Source: Photobacterium aquae (GTDB lineage Bacteria; Pseudomonadota; Gammaproteobacteria; Enterobacterales; Vibrionaceae). Taken from it: a stretch of 64,000 nucleotides of DNA. The notes under the pieces were generated by a model. The model worked only from the letters and a program-made list of their open reading frames with translations. It made no database searches and was not told where the DNA came from. The position numbers and the translations under genes were made by a program. Position 1 is the stretch's first letter. Each line of letters opens with the position of its first letter. The DNA lies in the NCBI RefSeq assembly GCF_001029445.1, contig NZ_LDOT01000011.1:122016-186015 (forward strand), in the 5' to 3' direction. Of this stretch, positions 54,456 through 63,668 are shown one piece after another.

Positions 54456-55163
54456 TTAGGTATTGCTGTAGTCTCGGGCCCCGAAGATGGCGGTGCCGAT
54501 ACGAACCATTGTGCTGCCAGCTGCGACGGCGGCATCCATATCACCGCTCATGCCCATTGACAGGGTATCTAGTTGCGGGTGCTTGGCTTTGAGTTTGTCC
54601 ATTGCCTCGGCAAGGCTCGAGAAGGCGGCCAGCTGGCTGTCGTAGTCATCGGCCTTTTCAGGGATCGACATCAGACCGCGAAGGACGAGGTTGGGCAGTG
54701 CCGCGACTTCATCGGCCAGTGCTGCGACTTCGTCAAAGGCCAGTCCCGACTTGCTCTCCTCGCCGCTGGTGTTGATCTGTAACAGTACGTTGAGCGGTGG
54801 CATATCGGCAGGACGCTGTTCGCTGAGGCGGCGGGCGATTTTGACCCTGTCGACCGAATGTACCCAGTCGAAATGTTCAGCGACCGGCCGGGTTTTGTTG
54901 GACTGGAGCGGACCGATAAAATGCCAGCTGAGTGGCTGGTCGAAGGAAAGGTCGGCGAAATAGCGGACTTTATCGACACCTTCCTGGACGTAATTTTCGC
55001 CAAATGCGTACTGGCCTGCCTTGATGGCTGCCTCGATAGCCGCGATAGGTTTGGTCTTGCTTACCGCGAGAAGTTGCACGGAATCGGCATCTCTGCCGCA
55101 TTTTTCTGCCGCAAGGCTGATCTGGGAGATGACCTGCTCAATATTTTGCTTGATACTGTTCAT
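54456..55163 (-). CDS. yggS: PLP homeostasis protein (YggS/PLPBP family)
   Basis: A 235-residue single-domain TIM-barrel protein that binds pyridoxal phosphate on K36 (LLAVSKTKP) and tunes PLP and amino acid pools. FIGPLQSNK, GLMSIPEKADD and MGMSGDMDAAVAAGSTMVRIGTAIFG are all conserved. First gene of the leftward operon, divergent from pilT across only 23 bases. Confidence 0.96.
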   Translation of the reverse strand: MNSIKQNIEQVISQISLAAEKCGRDADSVQLLAVSKTKPIAAIEAAIKAGQYAFGENYVQEGVDKVRYFADLSFDQPLSWHFIGPLQSNKTRPVAEHFDWVHSVDRVKIARRLSEQRPADMPPLNVLLQINTSGEESKSGLAFDEVAALADEVAALPNLVLRGLMSIPEKADDYDSQLAAFSSLAEAMDKLKAKHPQLDTLSMGMSGDMDAAVAAGSTMVRIGTAIFGARDYSNT

Positions 55164-55186
55164 AATTGATTCTGTGGGGAAATTGT

Positions 55187-56224
55187 ATGGATATCACCGA
55201 ACTACTGGACTTTAGTGTAAAGCATAATGCCTCTGATCTGCATCTTTCTGCGGGCGTACCGCCGATGATCAGGGTTGATGGCGATGTCCGTAAGCTCAGC
55301 CTGCCTGCGATGGAGCATGGTGAGGTACACCGTCTGGTCTTCGATATTATGAACGATGCCCAGCGCCGTGACTTTGAGGAAAACCTCGAAGTCGACTTTT
55401 CTTTCGAATTGCCAGATGTTGGCCGCTTCCGTGTCAATGCCTTCCATCAGTCACGCGGTTGTTCTGCCGTATTCCGAACAATCCCGGTGAAGATCCCAAC
55501 GCTTGAGTCGTTGGGCGTGCCAGAGATTTTCTATCAAATCGCCCAGTGCCAGCGCGGCTTGGTGTTGGTGACAGGTGCAACGGGCTCCGGTAAATCAACC
55601 ACCATCGCAGCTATGGTTGATTACATTAACGAAAATTACAACCGCCATATTCTGACTATTGAAGATCCGGTGGAATTTGTCCACGAGGGTAAGCGTTGCC
55701 TGATCAACCAGCGTGAGGTCCATCGCGATACTCATAGCTTCAATAACGCGTTGCGCTCGGCCTTGCGTGAAGACCCGGATGTTATCTTGGTGGGTGAGCT
55801 GCGTGATCAGGAAACCATCAGTTTGGCCCTGACGGCCGCCGAAACCGGCCACCTTGTTCTGGCGACACTGCACACCAGCTCGGCGGCAAAGACCATCGAC
55901 CGTGTGATCGACGTTTTTCCGGGCAACGACAAGGCTATGGTACGTTCGATGCTGTCTGAATCCTTGCGCGCCGTGATTTCACAGAGCCTACTAAAATGCA
56001 CCAGCGGCGGCCGTATCGCCTCGCATGAGGTGATGATGGCGACCCCGGCGATCCGTAACTTGATCCGCGAGGACAAGGTTGCCCAGATGTACTCGATGAT
56101 TCAGACCGGTTCGGCGATGGGGATGCAGACAATGGAGCAGAGCGTGAAGATGCTGGTGGCACAGGGCTTGGTGGAAGCCGAGGAAGGCCGCCGCGTGGTT
56201 GATAATAGTTTGTCGAAATTCTAA
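55187..56224 (+). CDS. pilT: Type IV pilus retraction ATPase PilT
   Basis: A 345-residue hexameric ATPase that retracts type IV pili, driving twitching and DNA uptake. Walker A is GATGSGKST (130-138); the Asp box and Walker B region is REDPDVILVGELRDQETI; the His box is LATLHTSSA. The ATG at 55187 with TGGGGAA upstream gives the normal PilT start MDITELLDFSVKHNASDLHL. pilU follows closely. Confidence 0.97.
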   Translation: MDITELLDFSVKHNASDLHLSAGVPPMIRVDGDVRKLSLPAMEHGEVHRLVFDIMNDAQRRDFEENLEVDFSFELPDVGRFRVNAFHQSRGCSAVFRTIPVKIPTLESLGVPEIFYQIAQCQRGLVLVTGATGSGKSTTIAAMVDYINENYNRHILTIEDPVEFVHEGKRCLINQREVHRDTHSFNNALRSALREDPDVILVGELRDQETISLALTAAETGHLVLATLHTSSAAKTIDRVIDVFPGNDKAMVRSMLSESLRAVISQSLLKCTSGGRIASHEVMMATPAIRNLIREDKVAQMYSMIQTGSAMGMQTMEQSVKMLVAQGLVEAEEGRRVVDNSLSKF

Positions 56225-56241
56225 GAGGGGAGATGGCGGCA

Positions 56242-57348
56242 ATGATCTTACAGGATGTCCTGAAGGAAATGGTACGCAACAAGGCGTCGGATGTTTACAT
56301 TACCGTGGACTCACCGAGCCTGTTGCGGATTGACGGTAACCTCCACCCTTATGGGGATTGTCTCGATCGGGCGGCGGTGGATGCCATGCTCGATGATGCA
56401 ATGGATGACAAGCTGCGCCATGAGTTCGAGGAAACCCGGGAGGCCAATTTTGCTTTGGTTCGCGGCGAGCACCGCTTCCGGGTTAGCGCCTTCTGGCAGC
56501 GCGAGCTGCCGGGGATGGTTCTGCGTAGGATTGAAACCAATATCCCAGATATTTTCTCGCTTAACCTGCCGATGGATATGCAAAAAATGGCCTTGGCCAA
56601 GCGTGGTCTGGTGTTGGTTGTGGGGGCGACGGGATCCGGTAAGTCCACCTCGCTGGCGGCGATGACCGGCTATCGCAACAGCAACCGCAGCGGGCACATC
56701 CTGACGGTTGAGGATCCGATTGAATTTGTCCATAAGCATGATAAGTGCATCGTCACCCAGCGCGAGGTCGGGCTCGATACCGAAAGCTACGAGGTGGCAT
56801 TGAAGAACTCGTTGCGCCAGGCGCCGGATATGATCTTGATCGGCGAGATCCGTACCCGGGAAACCATGGAATACGCGATGAACTTTGCCGAAACTGGCCA
56901 CCTGTGTATGGCGACACTGCACGCCAACAATGCCAACCAGGCGTTGGAGCGCATCATGCACTTGGTACCCAAGGAGCGCCGTGAGCAGTTCCTGTTTGAT
57001 TTGTCATTGAATCTCAAGTGTATCCTTGCCCAGCAATTGATCCCCGATGCCCGGGGCATGGGGCGGCACGGTGCATTTGAATTGCTGATTAACACCCCGC
57101 GGGTAGGGGATTTGATCCGCCGCGGCGAGTTGCACGAAATCAAAGAGACGATGGCCCGATCGACTCAGTCGGGGATGATGACGTTCGATCAGTCGCTGTT
57201 TGAGCTTTACCGGCAGGAAAAAATTACCGAGCAGGATGCCCTGCACCATGCCGATTCGGCTAACGATTTACGCCTGATGATTAAGATGGGCAACAAGAAC
57301 AATTACGCCACCAGCACCCTCGATGGGGTGACTATCGATATGGGCTGA
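56242..57348 (+). CDS. pilU: PilT-dependent retraction ATPase PilU
   Basis: A 368-residue paralogue of PilT that adds force to retraction but needs PilT to act. Walker A GATGSGKST and LMATLHANNANQALERI (His box) are present; the C-terminal extension beyond PilT is typical. I take the ATG at 56242 (MILQDVLKEMV), giving the usual length; the ATG three codons earlier nearly touches the GAGGGGAG ribosome site. A hairpin with T7 follows. Confidence 0.95.
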   Translation: MILQDVLKEMVRNKASDVYITVDSPSLLRIDGNLHPYGDCLDRAAVDAMLDDAMDDKLRHEFEETREANFALVRGEHRFRVSAFWQRELPGMVLRRIETNIPDIFSLNLPMDMQKMALAKRGLVLVVGATGSGKSTSLAAMTGYRNSNRSGHILTVEDPIEFVHKHDKCIVTQREVGLDTESYEVALKNSLRQAPDMILIGEIRTRETMEYAMNFAETGHLCMATLHANNANQALERIMHLVPKERREQFLFDLSLNLKCILAQQLIPDARGMGRHGAFELLINTPRVGDLIRRGELHEIKETMARSTQSGMMTFDQSLFELYRQEKITEQDALHHADSANDLRLMIKMGNKNNYATSTLDGVTIDMG

Positions 57349-57371
57349 TCCGAAAGGGTTGGAATAGGCAG

Positions 57372-57408
57372 AAAGCTTTGGGCTTGTTATGAGCCCAAGG
57401 CTTTTTTT
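57372..57408 (+). terminator. pilTU terminator
   Basis: AAGCTTTGGGCT pairs with AGCCCAAGGCTT (one G-T) and is followed by T7. Confidence 0.88.
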
Positions 57409-57665
57409 ATGTCTGGCACAGGTAAGTCTCTCGTTTTTCTCGGTAAACCGGAAAATAGGATCTCGGTGTGCAGGAATTTGAGCTTTTGGGTTTATATAGT
57501 CCAAAAGCTGTACAGGCTGATCACCCCTTGTTCGGCAAGGATCCTTGACGAGTCTATGTGGCGAGCTTGGGATACGGTCGGCTTTAGGCTGTTTTTTGAA
57601 CGATGAGCTGTACAAATGTCATCATGATAGGGGATATGCACCCCAGAGAGGGGTGCAGGGAAAGG
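57409..57665. other. Gap between pilU and ruvX
   Basis: Together with the preceding terminator this is a 317-base stretch without a recognisable gene. It has a small CCTTG-TTCGG-CAAGG hairpin at about 57527-57541 and the ruvX 3' hairpin at its right end. I see nothing else. Confidence 0.6.
57637..57657 (-). repeat. Hairpin after ruvX
   Basis: TGCACCCC-AGAGA-GGGGTGCA is a perfect 8-base stem just beyond the ruvX stop codon, with no U-tract on the minus strand. Confidence 0.6.
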
Positions 57666-58094
57666 TTAGCTGTATTGGTTCTCGAACCAGCTTTCCAAAA
57701 TGACAACCGCAGACTGGGAGTCGATATTGCCTTTGCTGAGGTTGCGGTATCCGCCACGCTCGAACAGTTCGGTCCGCGCTTCGGCTGTGCTGAGGCGTTC
57801 GTCATGAAGCTCTACCGTGCAGCCGAAACGGCCGTGAAGGCGGTTGGCAAACTTGCGAGCCCTTGGCGTAATGGCTTCCAGTTCGCCGCCTTGTAGGTCG
57901 AGCGGCAGGCCGACAACCACAAGGTCGGGCTGCCACTCTTTGAGGATTTTCTCAATGTCATCCCAGTTCGGGATCCCGTCGCGGGCTTTCAGGGCCGGAA
58001 GCGGGCGGGCAGTGCCTGTGAGTTCCTGGCCTATCGCCACCCCGATGCTCTTGGTGCCGTAGTCAAAACCTAAAACGCTGCGTGAATGGCTCAT
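57666..58094 (-). CDS. ruvX: Holliday junction resolvase-like protein (pre-16S rRNA nuclease YqgF/RuvX)
   Basis: A 142-residue RNase H-fold nuclease; in E. coli YqgF finishes the 5' end of 16S rRNA. The first catalytic Asp is D10 in [14 protein letters not shown], Glu lies in DERLSTAEA, and the last Asp in [12 protein letters not shown]. It overlaps yqgE by four bases, a conserved pairing. Confidence 0.96.
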   Translation of the reverse strand: MSHSRSVLGFDYGTKSIGVAIGQELTGTARPLPALKARDGIPNWDDIEKILKEWQPDLVVVGLPLDLQGGELEAITPRARKFANRLHGRFGCTVELHDERLSTAEARTELFERGGYRNLSKGNIDSQSAVVILESWFENQYS

Positions 58095-58654
58095 GCGTGT
58101 CCTTTTTCATTGGAAAGATGGGTTGAGTTGATGCCGAGTTGGGCGATGGCCTTGTGCCAGCGCTCGCTGATCGGTGTGTTGAAGACCACGTCCGGGTTGG
58201 CCTCGGTGGTTAGCCAGGTATTCTCGGCCAGCTCCTGTTCGAGCTGTCCCGCATCCCAGCCAGCGTAGCCGAGGGCGACAAGGAAATTGTCCGGCGCGGC
58301 GTGGGTGCCAAGCAGGGACAGGATATCCTTGGAGGTGGTGATCGAGACATCGTCGGTGATATTGATGCTCGAAAGCAGGTTGCCGATCCGGTTGTGAAGG
58401 ACAAACCCACGGTCTGCCGAGACTGGCCCGCCGTTGAAAACCGGCTGTTCGAGGCTGGTTGGATCCTGAATAGGCAGCTCCCGCTCGATCTCGATTTGTT
58501 CCAGCATACTGCCGACGGAGATTTCGATCGGCAGGTTGATCACTATCCCCATTGCGCCTTCGTCATTGTGTTCGCAGATGTAGACCACGCCTCCCTTGAA
58601 GTTCGGGTCTTGCATCTGGGGCATGGCAATCAAGAAATGATTGGTTAAGTTCAT
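58091..58654 (-). CDS. yqgE: UPF0301/DUF179 family protein YqgE
   Basis: A 187-residue protein of the AlgH/YqgE family. Recognisable blocks are [38 protein letters not shown] at the N-terminus and [20 protein letters not shown]. In Pseudomonas AlgH affects alginate genes; the molecular role is unknown. Its stop overlaps the ruvX start. Confidence 0.95.
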   Translation of the reverse strand: MNLTNHFLIAMPQMQDPNFKGGVVYICEHNDEGAMGIVINLPIEISVGSMLEQIEIERELPIQDPTSLEQPVFNGGPVSADRGFVLHNRIGNLLSSINITDDVSITTSKDILSLLGTHAAPDNFLVALGYAGWDAGQLEQELAENTWLTTEANPDVVFNTPISERWHKAIAQLGINSTHLSNEKGHA

Positions 58655-58758
58655 GAGCTGTACCTACTACCAGAACATGTTTATCTACAGTATGCCGAGT
58701 AATTGCCCCAATTACTATGTGGGGGGATTAATCGGCTGCGCATTGGCTTTGGTGCAAA

Positions 58759-58785
58759 TAAAAACGCAGCCCGGAGGCTGCGTTT
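58759..58785 (-). terminator. gshB terminator
   Basis: AAACGCAGCC-CGGA-GGCTGCGTTT; on the minus strand a T5 tract follows. Separates gshB from yqgE. Confidence 0.85.
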
Positions 58786-58801
58786 CCAGCGGGATCAGCC
58801 G

Positions 58802-59755
58802 TTAGGCTGTTTTGCCCAGACGGCGCTCGATGGCATCCATCAGCTTGCCGGTGATCGAGATATCGAAGGCGGCTTCAATTTCTCGGATACAGGTCGGGCT
58901 GGTCACGTTGATTTCGGTCAGCTTGTCGCCGATAACGTCAAGGCCAACGAAGATCAGGCCCTTCTCTTTCAGGGTCGGTGCAACCGCCGCGGCAATCTGC
59001 ATATCGGTCTCGCTCAGCGGACGTGCTTCGCCAGTACCGCCTGCGGCCAGGTTGCCACGGGTTTCGCCCTTGGCCGGGATGCGCGCCAGGCAGTACGGCA
59101 TTGGCTCGCCATCCACAACGAGGATGCGTTTGTCACCGTTGCTGATATCCGGGACGAATGTCTGGGCCATGCAGTAGTTCTGGCCGTGATTGGTCAGGGT
59201 CTCGATGATCACCGATACGTTAGGATCGTTTTCCTTGACGCGGAAGATAGAAGCGCCACCCATGCCGTCAAGCGGTTTGAGGATCACGTCACCGTGGGTT
59301 TCGCGGAATGCTTTGATCTTCTCGGCCTTGCGGGTCACGATGGTGGTCGGGGTCAGCTCCGGGAACCATGCGGTGAACAGCTTTTCGTTACAGTCACGCA
59401 GGCTCTGCGGCTTGTTGACGATCAGTGTGCCTTGTTCTTCGGCGCGCTCTAGGATGTAGGTAGCGTAGATGTATTCGGTATCGAACGGCGGATCCTTGCG
59501 CATCAGCACCGCATCCAGTTCGGAGAGGGCGATGGTCTGCTCTGATTTAAACTCGTACCAGCCTGCCGGATCCTGCTTGAGCTCGACAACCTTGGTGTCG
59601 GCGATGGCCACGCCCTGATCCAAATGGAGGTCGTTCATCTCCATGTAGTGGATTTCGTAGCCGCGGCGCTGGGCTTCCAGCATCATGGCAAAGCTTGAGT
59701 CTTTCTTGATGTTGATGGATGAAATGGGATCCATCACGATACCCAGTTTAATCAT
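58802..59755 (-). CDS. gshB: Glutathione synthetase
   Basis: A 317-residue ATP-grasp ligase adding glycine to gamma-glutamylcysteine. The start MIKLGIVMDPISSINIKKDSSFAM and blocks MRKDPPFDTEYIYATY, KPLDGMGGASIFR and GLIFVGLDVIGDKLTEINVTSPT match the family. I use the ATG at 59755; a TTG seven codons upstream would run into rsmE's end and is not conserved. gshA is not in the window; a glutathione transferase is, at 32.5 kb. Confidence 0.96.
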   Translation of the reverse strand: MIKLGIVMDPISSINIKKDSSFAMMLEAQRRGYEIHYMEMNDLHLDQGVAIADTKVVELKQDPAGWYEFKSEQTIALSELDAVLMRKDPPFDTEYIYATYILERAEEQGTLIVNKPQSLRDCNEKLFTAWFPELTPTTIVTRKAEKIKAFRETHGDVILKPLDGMGGASIFRVKENDPNVSVIIETLTNHGQNYCMAQTFVPDISNGDKRILVVDGEPMPYCLARIPAKGETRGNLAAGGTGEARPLSETDMQIAAAVAPTLKEKGLIFVGLDVIGDKLTEINVTSPTCIREIEAAFDISITGKLMDAIERRLGKTA

Positions 59756-59768
59756 TGCTTCTCTCCAG

Positions 59769-60500
59769 TTAGCCAAGATCGCCGAAACGAACTTGTAGGG
59801 CGGTAATGGCGGTCAGTGCGGCGGTTTCCGTCCGCAGGACGCGCGGTCCCAGCAGTGTTTCCTCAAAATGGTAATCGCGGGTCTTCGCGATTTCTTCGGC
59901 GGACAGGCCGCCTTCAGGGCCGATCAGCAGGCGGACATTTTCCACCGGCGTCGGCAGGGTGTTGATTGAGTATTTGGCACGCGGGTGAAGGTTCAGCTTG
60001 AGGCCGTCGTATTCTTCGGCGCACCACTCTTCGAGCTGCATAATCGGGCGGATTTCAGGCACGGTATTGCGGCCGCACTGCTCACAGGCGCTGATGGCAA
60101 TTTTCTGCCACTGGGCGAGTTTCTTCTCGAAACGCTTCTGATCCAGCTTGACGCCACAGCGTTCTGAAATCAGCGGGGTAATGGTATTCACGCCCAGTTC
60201 GACAGATTTCTGGATAGTGAACTCCATTTTATCGCCACGCGAAATGACCTGGCCGAGATGAAGATTGAGCGGTGATTCGCTGCTGCGATCGATGCGCTTT
60301 TGGATCTCGACCTGGACATTCTTCTTGCTGACTTCGCTGATCACGGCTGGGAATTCGGCACCGCTGCCGTCAAACAGTTCAACTTCCTGGCCTGGCTGCA
60401 TCCGCAGTACGCGACCAATGTGACCGGCTGCATCTTCGCTGAGCATGACGAAACCCGAAGACGGTAGTGTCTCTGGGTGGTAAATACGTGGGATTCTCAT
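59769..60500 (-). CDS. rsmE: 16S rRNA (uracil(1498)-N3)-methyltransferase
   Basis: A 243-residue SPOUT methyltransferase acting on the small ribosomal subunit. The N-terminal PUA-like part ([12 protein letters not shown]...[21 protein letters not shown]) precedes the knotted domain with [14 protein letters not shown] and [16 protein letters not shown], the SAM-binding loops. Thirteen bases before gshB; the endA-rsmE-gshB-yqgE-ruvX order of relatives is otherwise kept. Confidence 0.96.
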   Translation of the reverse strand: MRIPRIYHPETLPSSGFVMLSEDAAGHIGRVLRMQPGQEVELFDGSGAEFPAVISEVSKKNVQVEIQKRIDRSSESPLNLHLGQVISRGDKMEFTIQKSVELGVNTITPLISERCGVKLDQKRFEKKLAQWQKIAISACEQCGRNTVPEIRPIMQLEEWCAEEYDGLKLNLHPRAKYSINTLPTPVENVRLLIGPEGGLSAEEIAKTRDYHFEETLLGPRVLRTETAALTAITALQVRFGDLG

Positions 60501-60571
60501 GGCTATCTTGTAACCTGTTGGGTTTATTCTGGCAGTATTATATACCCAAGTGTGTCCAAGATGCTTGTTTC

Positions 60572-60599
60572 TGGGGCAGCCCGCATGTGGGCTGCCCCA
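60572..60599 (-). repeat. Strong hairpin after the HNH nuclease gene
   Basis: TGGGGCAGCCC and GGGCTGCCCCA form an 11-base perfect stem with a GCATGT loop, six bases past the stop codon. No U-tract follows, so intrinsic termination would be weak. Confidence 0.65.
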
Positions 60600-60604
60600 T
60601 GAGA

Positions 60605-61357
60605 TTATTTCGAGGTGTTTTTGCAGCGTTCAAGTAGGGCCTGATACTGCTTGGTTTCACGAGGGGTTAGCGTCAGGTTGTAGGCTTTTACGATCCCCAT
60701 GAAGCGGGGAATATACTGGCACTGATTTTTGGGCGGCAGCCATTCGTCTAGCCCTTTGGCTCCTTTCTGGCGGTTGAGGGAGGCCTCAACGCTCACGAGG
60801 TTTTTGGGATCGTTAGCAAAGGTTTTACGTTTATCTAAGGTCCAATGATTGGCACCGTGCTCCCAGGCCCATTTCAGAGGGACTACATGGTCGATATCAA
60901 TGTCGGATGCTCGGTAAATCACTTTACCGGAATAAGCGCTGTTCCACCGGCCGGAGACTACTTGGCATTGTTTGGCATCTTTGAAGTGCACCTGGCCGAC
61001 CGACTGGGCAATCAGGGTTTCCATGCGGGCGTTCTGGCAATCTTTGTCGAAATCCTGCCAGCCGTGGCCAAAGTGGTGGCGTTGGTATGAGCCGGAATCT
61101 GCCGCCGAACTGGTTGCCGGTGCTTTGGCTCCCTTGGGCAAACGGCCGCCACTCTCTAAGCATGCGCTAAGGCTATTGTAGGGCGTAAAATTCTTGGTGC
61201 GCTGGTACGATGCGCTATTGCTGTCATGGCAGATCCCGCTCGTGGATTTTTTTACGGTCGTATCTGCGGCATGGGAAGAAGAGGCAAACGGCAGTAGCAG
61301 AGAGATAGCCAGTCCATAGCAGGCGTGGCGAGATAGGGGGGAGGTGATGTATCGCAT
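60605..61357 (-). CDS. Secreted HNH endonuclease family protein (DUF1524/GmrSD C-terminal-like)
   Basis: A 250-residue protein with a signal peptide (about 30 residues, ending SHAA). The nuclease core is [18 protein letters not shown] (catalytic His in DHVVP), followed by [30 protein letters not shown], the DUF1524-type HNH pattern with the metal-binding Asn/His side. Several cysteines (CHD, SACLE, KDCQN, KQC, NQC, ERC) could form disulfides, consistent with an extracellular enzyme. It occupies the slot between sprT and rsmE where EndA/Dns sits in relatives but does not resemble EndA (no EWEHVVPA-type segment). A non-homologous replacement is inferred. Confidence 0.85.
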   Translation of the reverse strand: MRYITSPLSRHACYGLAISLLLPFASSSHAADTTVKKSTSGICHDSNSASYQRTKNFTPYNSLSACLESGGRLPKGAKAPATSSAADSGSYQRHHFGHGWQDFDKDCQNARMETLIAQSVGQVHFKDAKQCQVVSGRWNSAYSGKVIYRASDIDIDHVVPLKWAWEHGANHWTLDKRKTFANDPKNLVSVEASLNRQKGAKGLDEWLPPKNQCQYIPRFMGIVKAYNLTLTPRETKQYQALLERCKNTSK

Positions 61358-61497
61358 GGCAGTCCTAAGTCAGGGAGTAATACTGACAAGACTATCACCG
61401 AAAAGGCTTTTTAGATTGATATCACATTGTGTTTTTGATTATTTACATCCTTAAAAGGCATTTTTTTGACCCGAAAGCGGATGGCAAGGGCATGCGA

Positions 61498-61983
61498 TTA
61501 TACGTTGGCCCAGATCAGGGGGTGGCCGCATTGGCGGCAGCGATAACTGGTTTGGCCGCGTTGAATTTTGTTGTGGCGGCGGATAGTGAGGGGGTAGTCG
61601 CTGCACTGGCAGCGATAGAGGAAGGTCTCCCCCTGCACTGAGCTGACATCGAAGCTGTGGGTGGCCCTGGGCTCGAGGCCGTAGATTGCGCTCATGATCT
61701 GTTGCCATTCCCGGCCGTGGGGACGAACCTTGCCATAGAGGCGGAAGGTGACGAGGTGGGCGACCTCGTGCGGCACGACTTCCTCAAGGAAGGCCTGCGG
61801 GTTTTCGGCGAGCAGTACCGGGTTGAAGCGCAGTTCCCAGCGTTGCAGGCGGGCGCTGCCGGCGCTTTTCCCGCGCTGGTTGAACAGCACGGACGGTAGC
61901 GGCATGCGCTTGTTGAGATGCTGGTTGGCCTGCCGGATGCAGGCGGCAACGCGTTCTGTCACTTGTGATTGTAGAGGGGTCAT
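61498..61983 (-). CDS. sprT: SprT-like zinc metalloprotein
   Basis: A 161-residue protein of the SprT family (bacterial relatives of Spartan). The zinc motif is HEVAH (72-76), and a C-terminal zinc ribbon is formed by CQC and CRQC. It may be a DNA-protein crosslink protease by analogy with Spartan, but the bacterial role is unproven. Between metK and the nuclease gene, as in E. coli. Confidence 0.94.
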   Translation of the reverse strand: MTPLQSQVTERVAACIRQANQHLNKRMPLPSVLFNQRGKSAGSARLQRWELRFNPVLLAENPQAFLEEVVPHEVAHLVTFRLYGKVRPHGREWQQIMSAIYGLEPRATHSFDVSSVQGETFLYRCQCSDYPLTIRRHNKIQRGQTSYRCRQCGHPLIWANV

Positions 61984-62082
61984 GGCCGGTACCTGATAGT
62001 TGGATACGGTCGCCGAGTATAGGGAATTGGTGGCGCGGGTGGAAGCCGTGTTTGGCTGCTGGCTTGGGCTAAGCCAGAAACC

Positions 62083-62110
62083 AAAAAAGGAAGCCGAGGC
62101 TTCCTTTTTG
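62083..62110 (-). terminator. metK terminator
   Basis: AAAAAGGAAGCC-GAG-GCTTCCTTTTT; T/A tracts on both sides. A second hairpin (CTGGCTT...AAGCCAG) lies just beyond. Confidence 0.9.
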
Positions 62111-62126
62111 TTTGGTCGAACTGCGA

Positions 62127-63281
62127 TTACTTCAGGTTAGCGAAGTCGCGCAGTAGATCGGCTTTGTCGGTCGCTTCCCAAGGGAACTCTTCGCGGCCGA
62201 AGTGGCCGTATGCCGCAGTCTTCTTGTACATTGGCTTCAGCAGGTCAAGCATTTCGATCAGGCCGTATGGGCGTAGGTCGAAGTGCTGGCGTACCGCTTC
62301 CACGATGATTTCGTGAGACACTTTCTCGGTGCCGAAGGTTTCGATCATGATAGATGTTGGATCTGCCACGCCGATCGCATAGGACAGCTGGATTTCACAA
62401 CGGTCAGCCATGCCTGCAGCGACGATGTTCTTCGCTACGTAACGCGCTGCGTAAGCGGCAGAACGGTCAACTTTCGATGGATCTTTACCAGAGAATGCAC
62501 CACCACCGTGACGTGCTGCGCCGCCGTAGGTATCAACGATGATCTTACGACCAGTCAGGCCGCAGTCGCCCATTGGGCCACCGATAACGAAACGGCCGGT
62601 TGGGTTGATGAAGTACTTGGTGTCTTTGTTCAGCCACTCAGAAGGCAGTACCGGCTTGATGATTTCTTCCATTACCGCTTCTTGCAGCACAGGCAGCTCG
62701 ATGCTTTCGCAGTGCTGGGTAGACAGAACAACCGCATCGATACCTACGATTTTACCCTGATCGTACTGGAATGTTACCTGAGATTTTGCATCTGGACGCA
62801 ACCAAGGCAGCGCGCCGTTCTTGCGTACTTTAGCCTGACGCTCAACCAAACGGTGTGCGTAAGTGATCGGTGCTGGCATTAGTACGTCGGTTTCGTTGGT
62901 TGCGTAGCCAAACATGATGCCCTGGTCACCGGCACCCAGCTCGCGTGGGTCTTCACGGTCAACACCTTGGTTGATATCTGGAGACTGCTTACCGATTGCG
63001 CTTAGTACGGCACAAGAGTTGGCATCAAAGCCCATCTGTGAGTTCACGTAGCCGATTTCACGTACGGTTTCACGGGTGATCTCTTCGATGTCTACCCATG
63101 CTGATGTTGTGATTTCGCCACCAACCATCACCATACCGGTTTTTACGTAAGTCTCACACGCCACACGTGCCTTAGGATCTTGTTCTAAGATCGCATCCAA
63201 TACTGCATCTGAAATTTGGTCTGCAATTTTATCTGGATGGCCTTCTGATACTGACTCAGAAGTAAACAGGTGCTTCGACAT
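62127..63281 (-). CDS. metK: S-adenosylmethionine synthetase
   Basis: A 384-residue cytoplasmic enzyme making SAM from methionine and ATP; the length equals E. coli Met[42 protein letters not shown] and the P-loop-like [19 protein letters not shown] are conserved. The ATG at 63281 has GGGAG upstream; an in-frame ATG 23 codons earlier lies in the leader. MetJ boxes next to the promoter indicate repression when SAM is abundant. Confidence 0.98.
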   Translation of the reverse strand: MSKHLFTSESVSEGHPDKIADQISDAVLDAILEQDPKARVACETYVKTGMVMVGGEITTSAWVDIEEITRETVREIGYVNSQMGFDANSCAVLSAIGKQSPDINQGVDREDPRELGAGDQGIMFGYATNETDVLMPAPITYAHRLVERQAKVRKNGALPWLRPDAKSQVTFQYDQGKIVGIDAVVLSTQHCESIELPVLQEAVMEEIIKPVLPSEWLNKDTKYFINPTGRFVIGGPMGDCGLTGRKIIVDTYGGAARHGGGAFSGKDPSKVDRSAAYAARYVAKNIVAAGMADRCEIQLSYAIGVADPTSIMIETFGTEKVSHEIIVEAVRQHFDLRPYGLIEMLDLLKPMYKKTAAYGHFGREEFPWEATDKADLLRDFANLK

Positions 63282-63382
63282 GAGCGCTCCCATAAAGTTG
63301 AATAAAGTGATAGTACGGTGCTCTATATCAGCCAATCGGCAAGGATGCATAAACGGATATACGTTTGTATGTATAGAGCTAC

Positions 63383-63398
63383 CTCCGTCTAGACGTCT
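63383..63398 (-). promoter_or_regulatory. MetJ boxes of metK
   Basis: A perfect met box AGACGTCT (63391-63398) is followed in register by CTCCGTCT (5 of 8), with AGAGCTAC as a possible third. They sit just downstream of the -10 element. Confidence 0.75.
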
Positions 63399-63426
63399 AT
63401 AATACCTGTTGATATGAGAAAATCAA
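63399..63426 (-). promoter_or_regulatory. metK promoter
   Basis: On the minus strand TTGATT (63421-63426) and TATTAT (63399-63404) are 16 bases apart; the MetJ boxes abut the -10. Confidence 0.65.
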
Positions 63427-63668
63427 CAATAGGAAGTGTAGGTGTATTGGGTATGAAATAGCGCAAACGATTCCCTGTAACGCTTTTATTACAGCTATTT
63501 GGTTGTGTTTAAGCCAGAATGGCATTGATCTGGCAGTTATTTTTCGCTGGAAATCGTTTGCAGAGTAGGGGGCTCTTTGCGACAATACCTGCCCGCCGAA
63601 CATCGGCTGTACTGGGCATGTGAAGCCCAGACCGCCTCAATAACACTCTACGAATTTCTGGAGCAGAC

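Larger units (their letters stand above)
63282..63668. other. Divergent regulatory gap metK / tktA
   Basis: 387 bases without a gene. The left ~145 bases hold the metK leader, MetJ boxes and promoter. The right part should carry the tktA promoter and ends in a leader with a CTGGGC-ATGTGAA-GCCCAG hairpin (63612-63630) about 40 bases before tktA. I could not fix the tktA promoter. Confidence 0.6.

Noticed and set aside
57409..57606. 65-codon frame between pilU and ruvX
   Set aside because: It begins inside the pilU terminator T-tract region, has no good ribosome site and no recognisable sequence.
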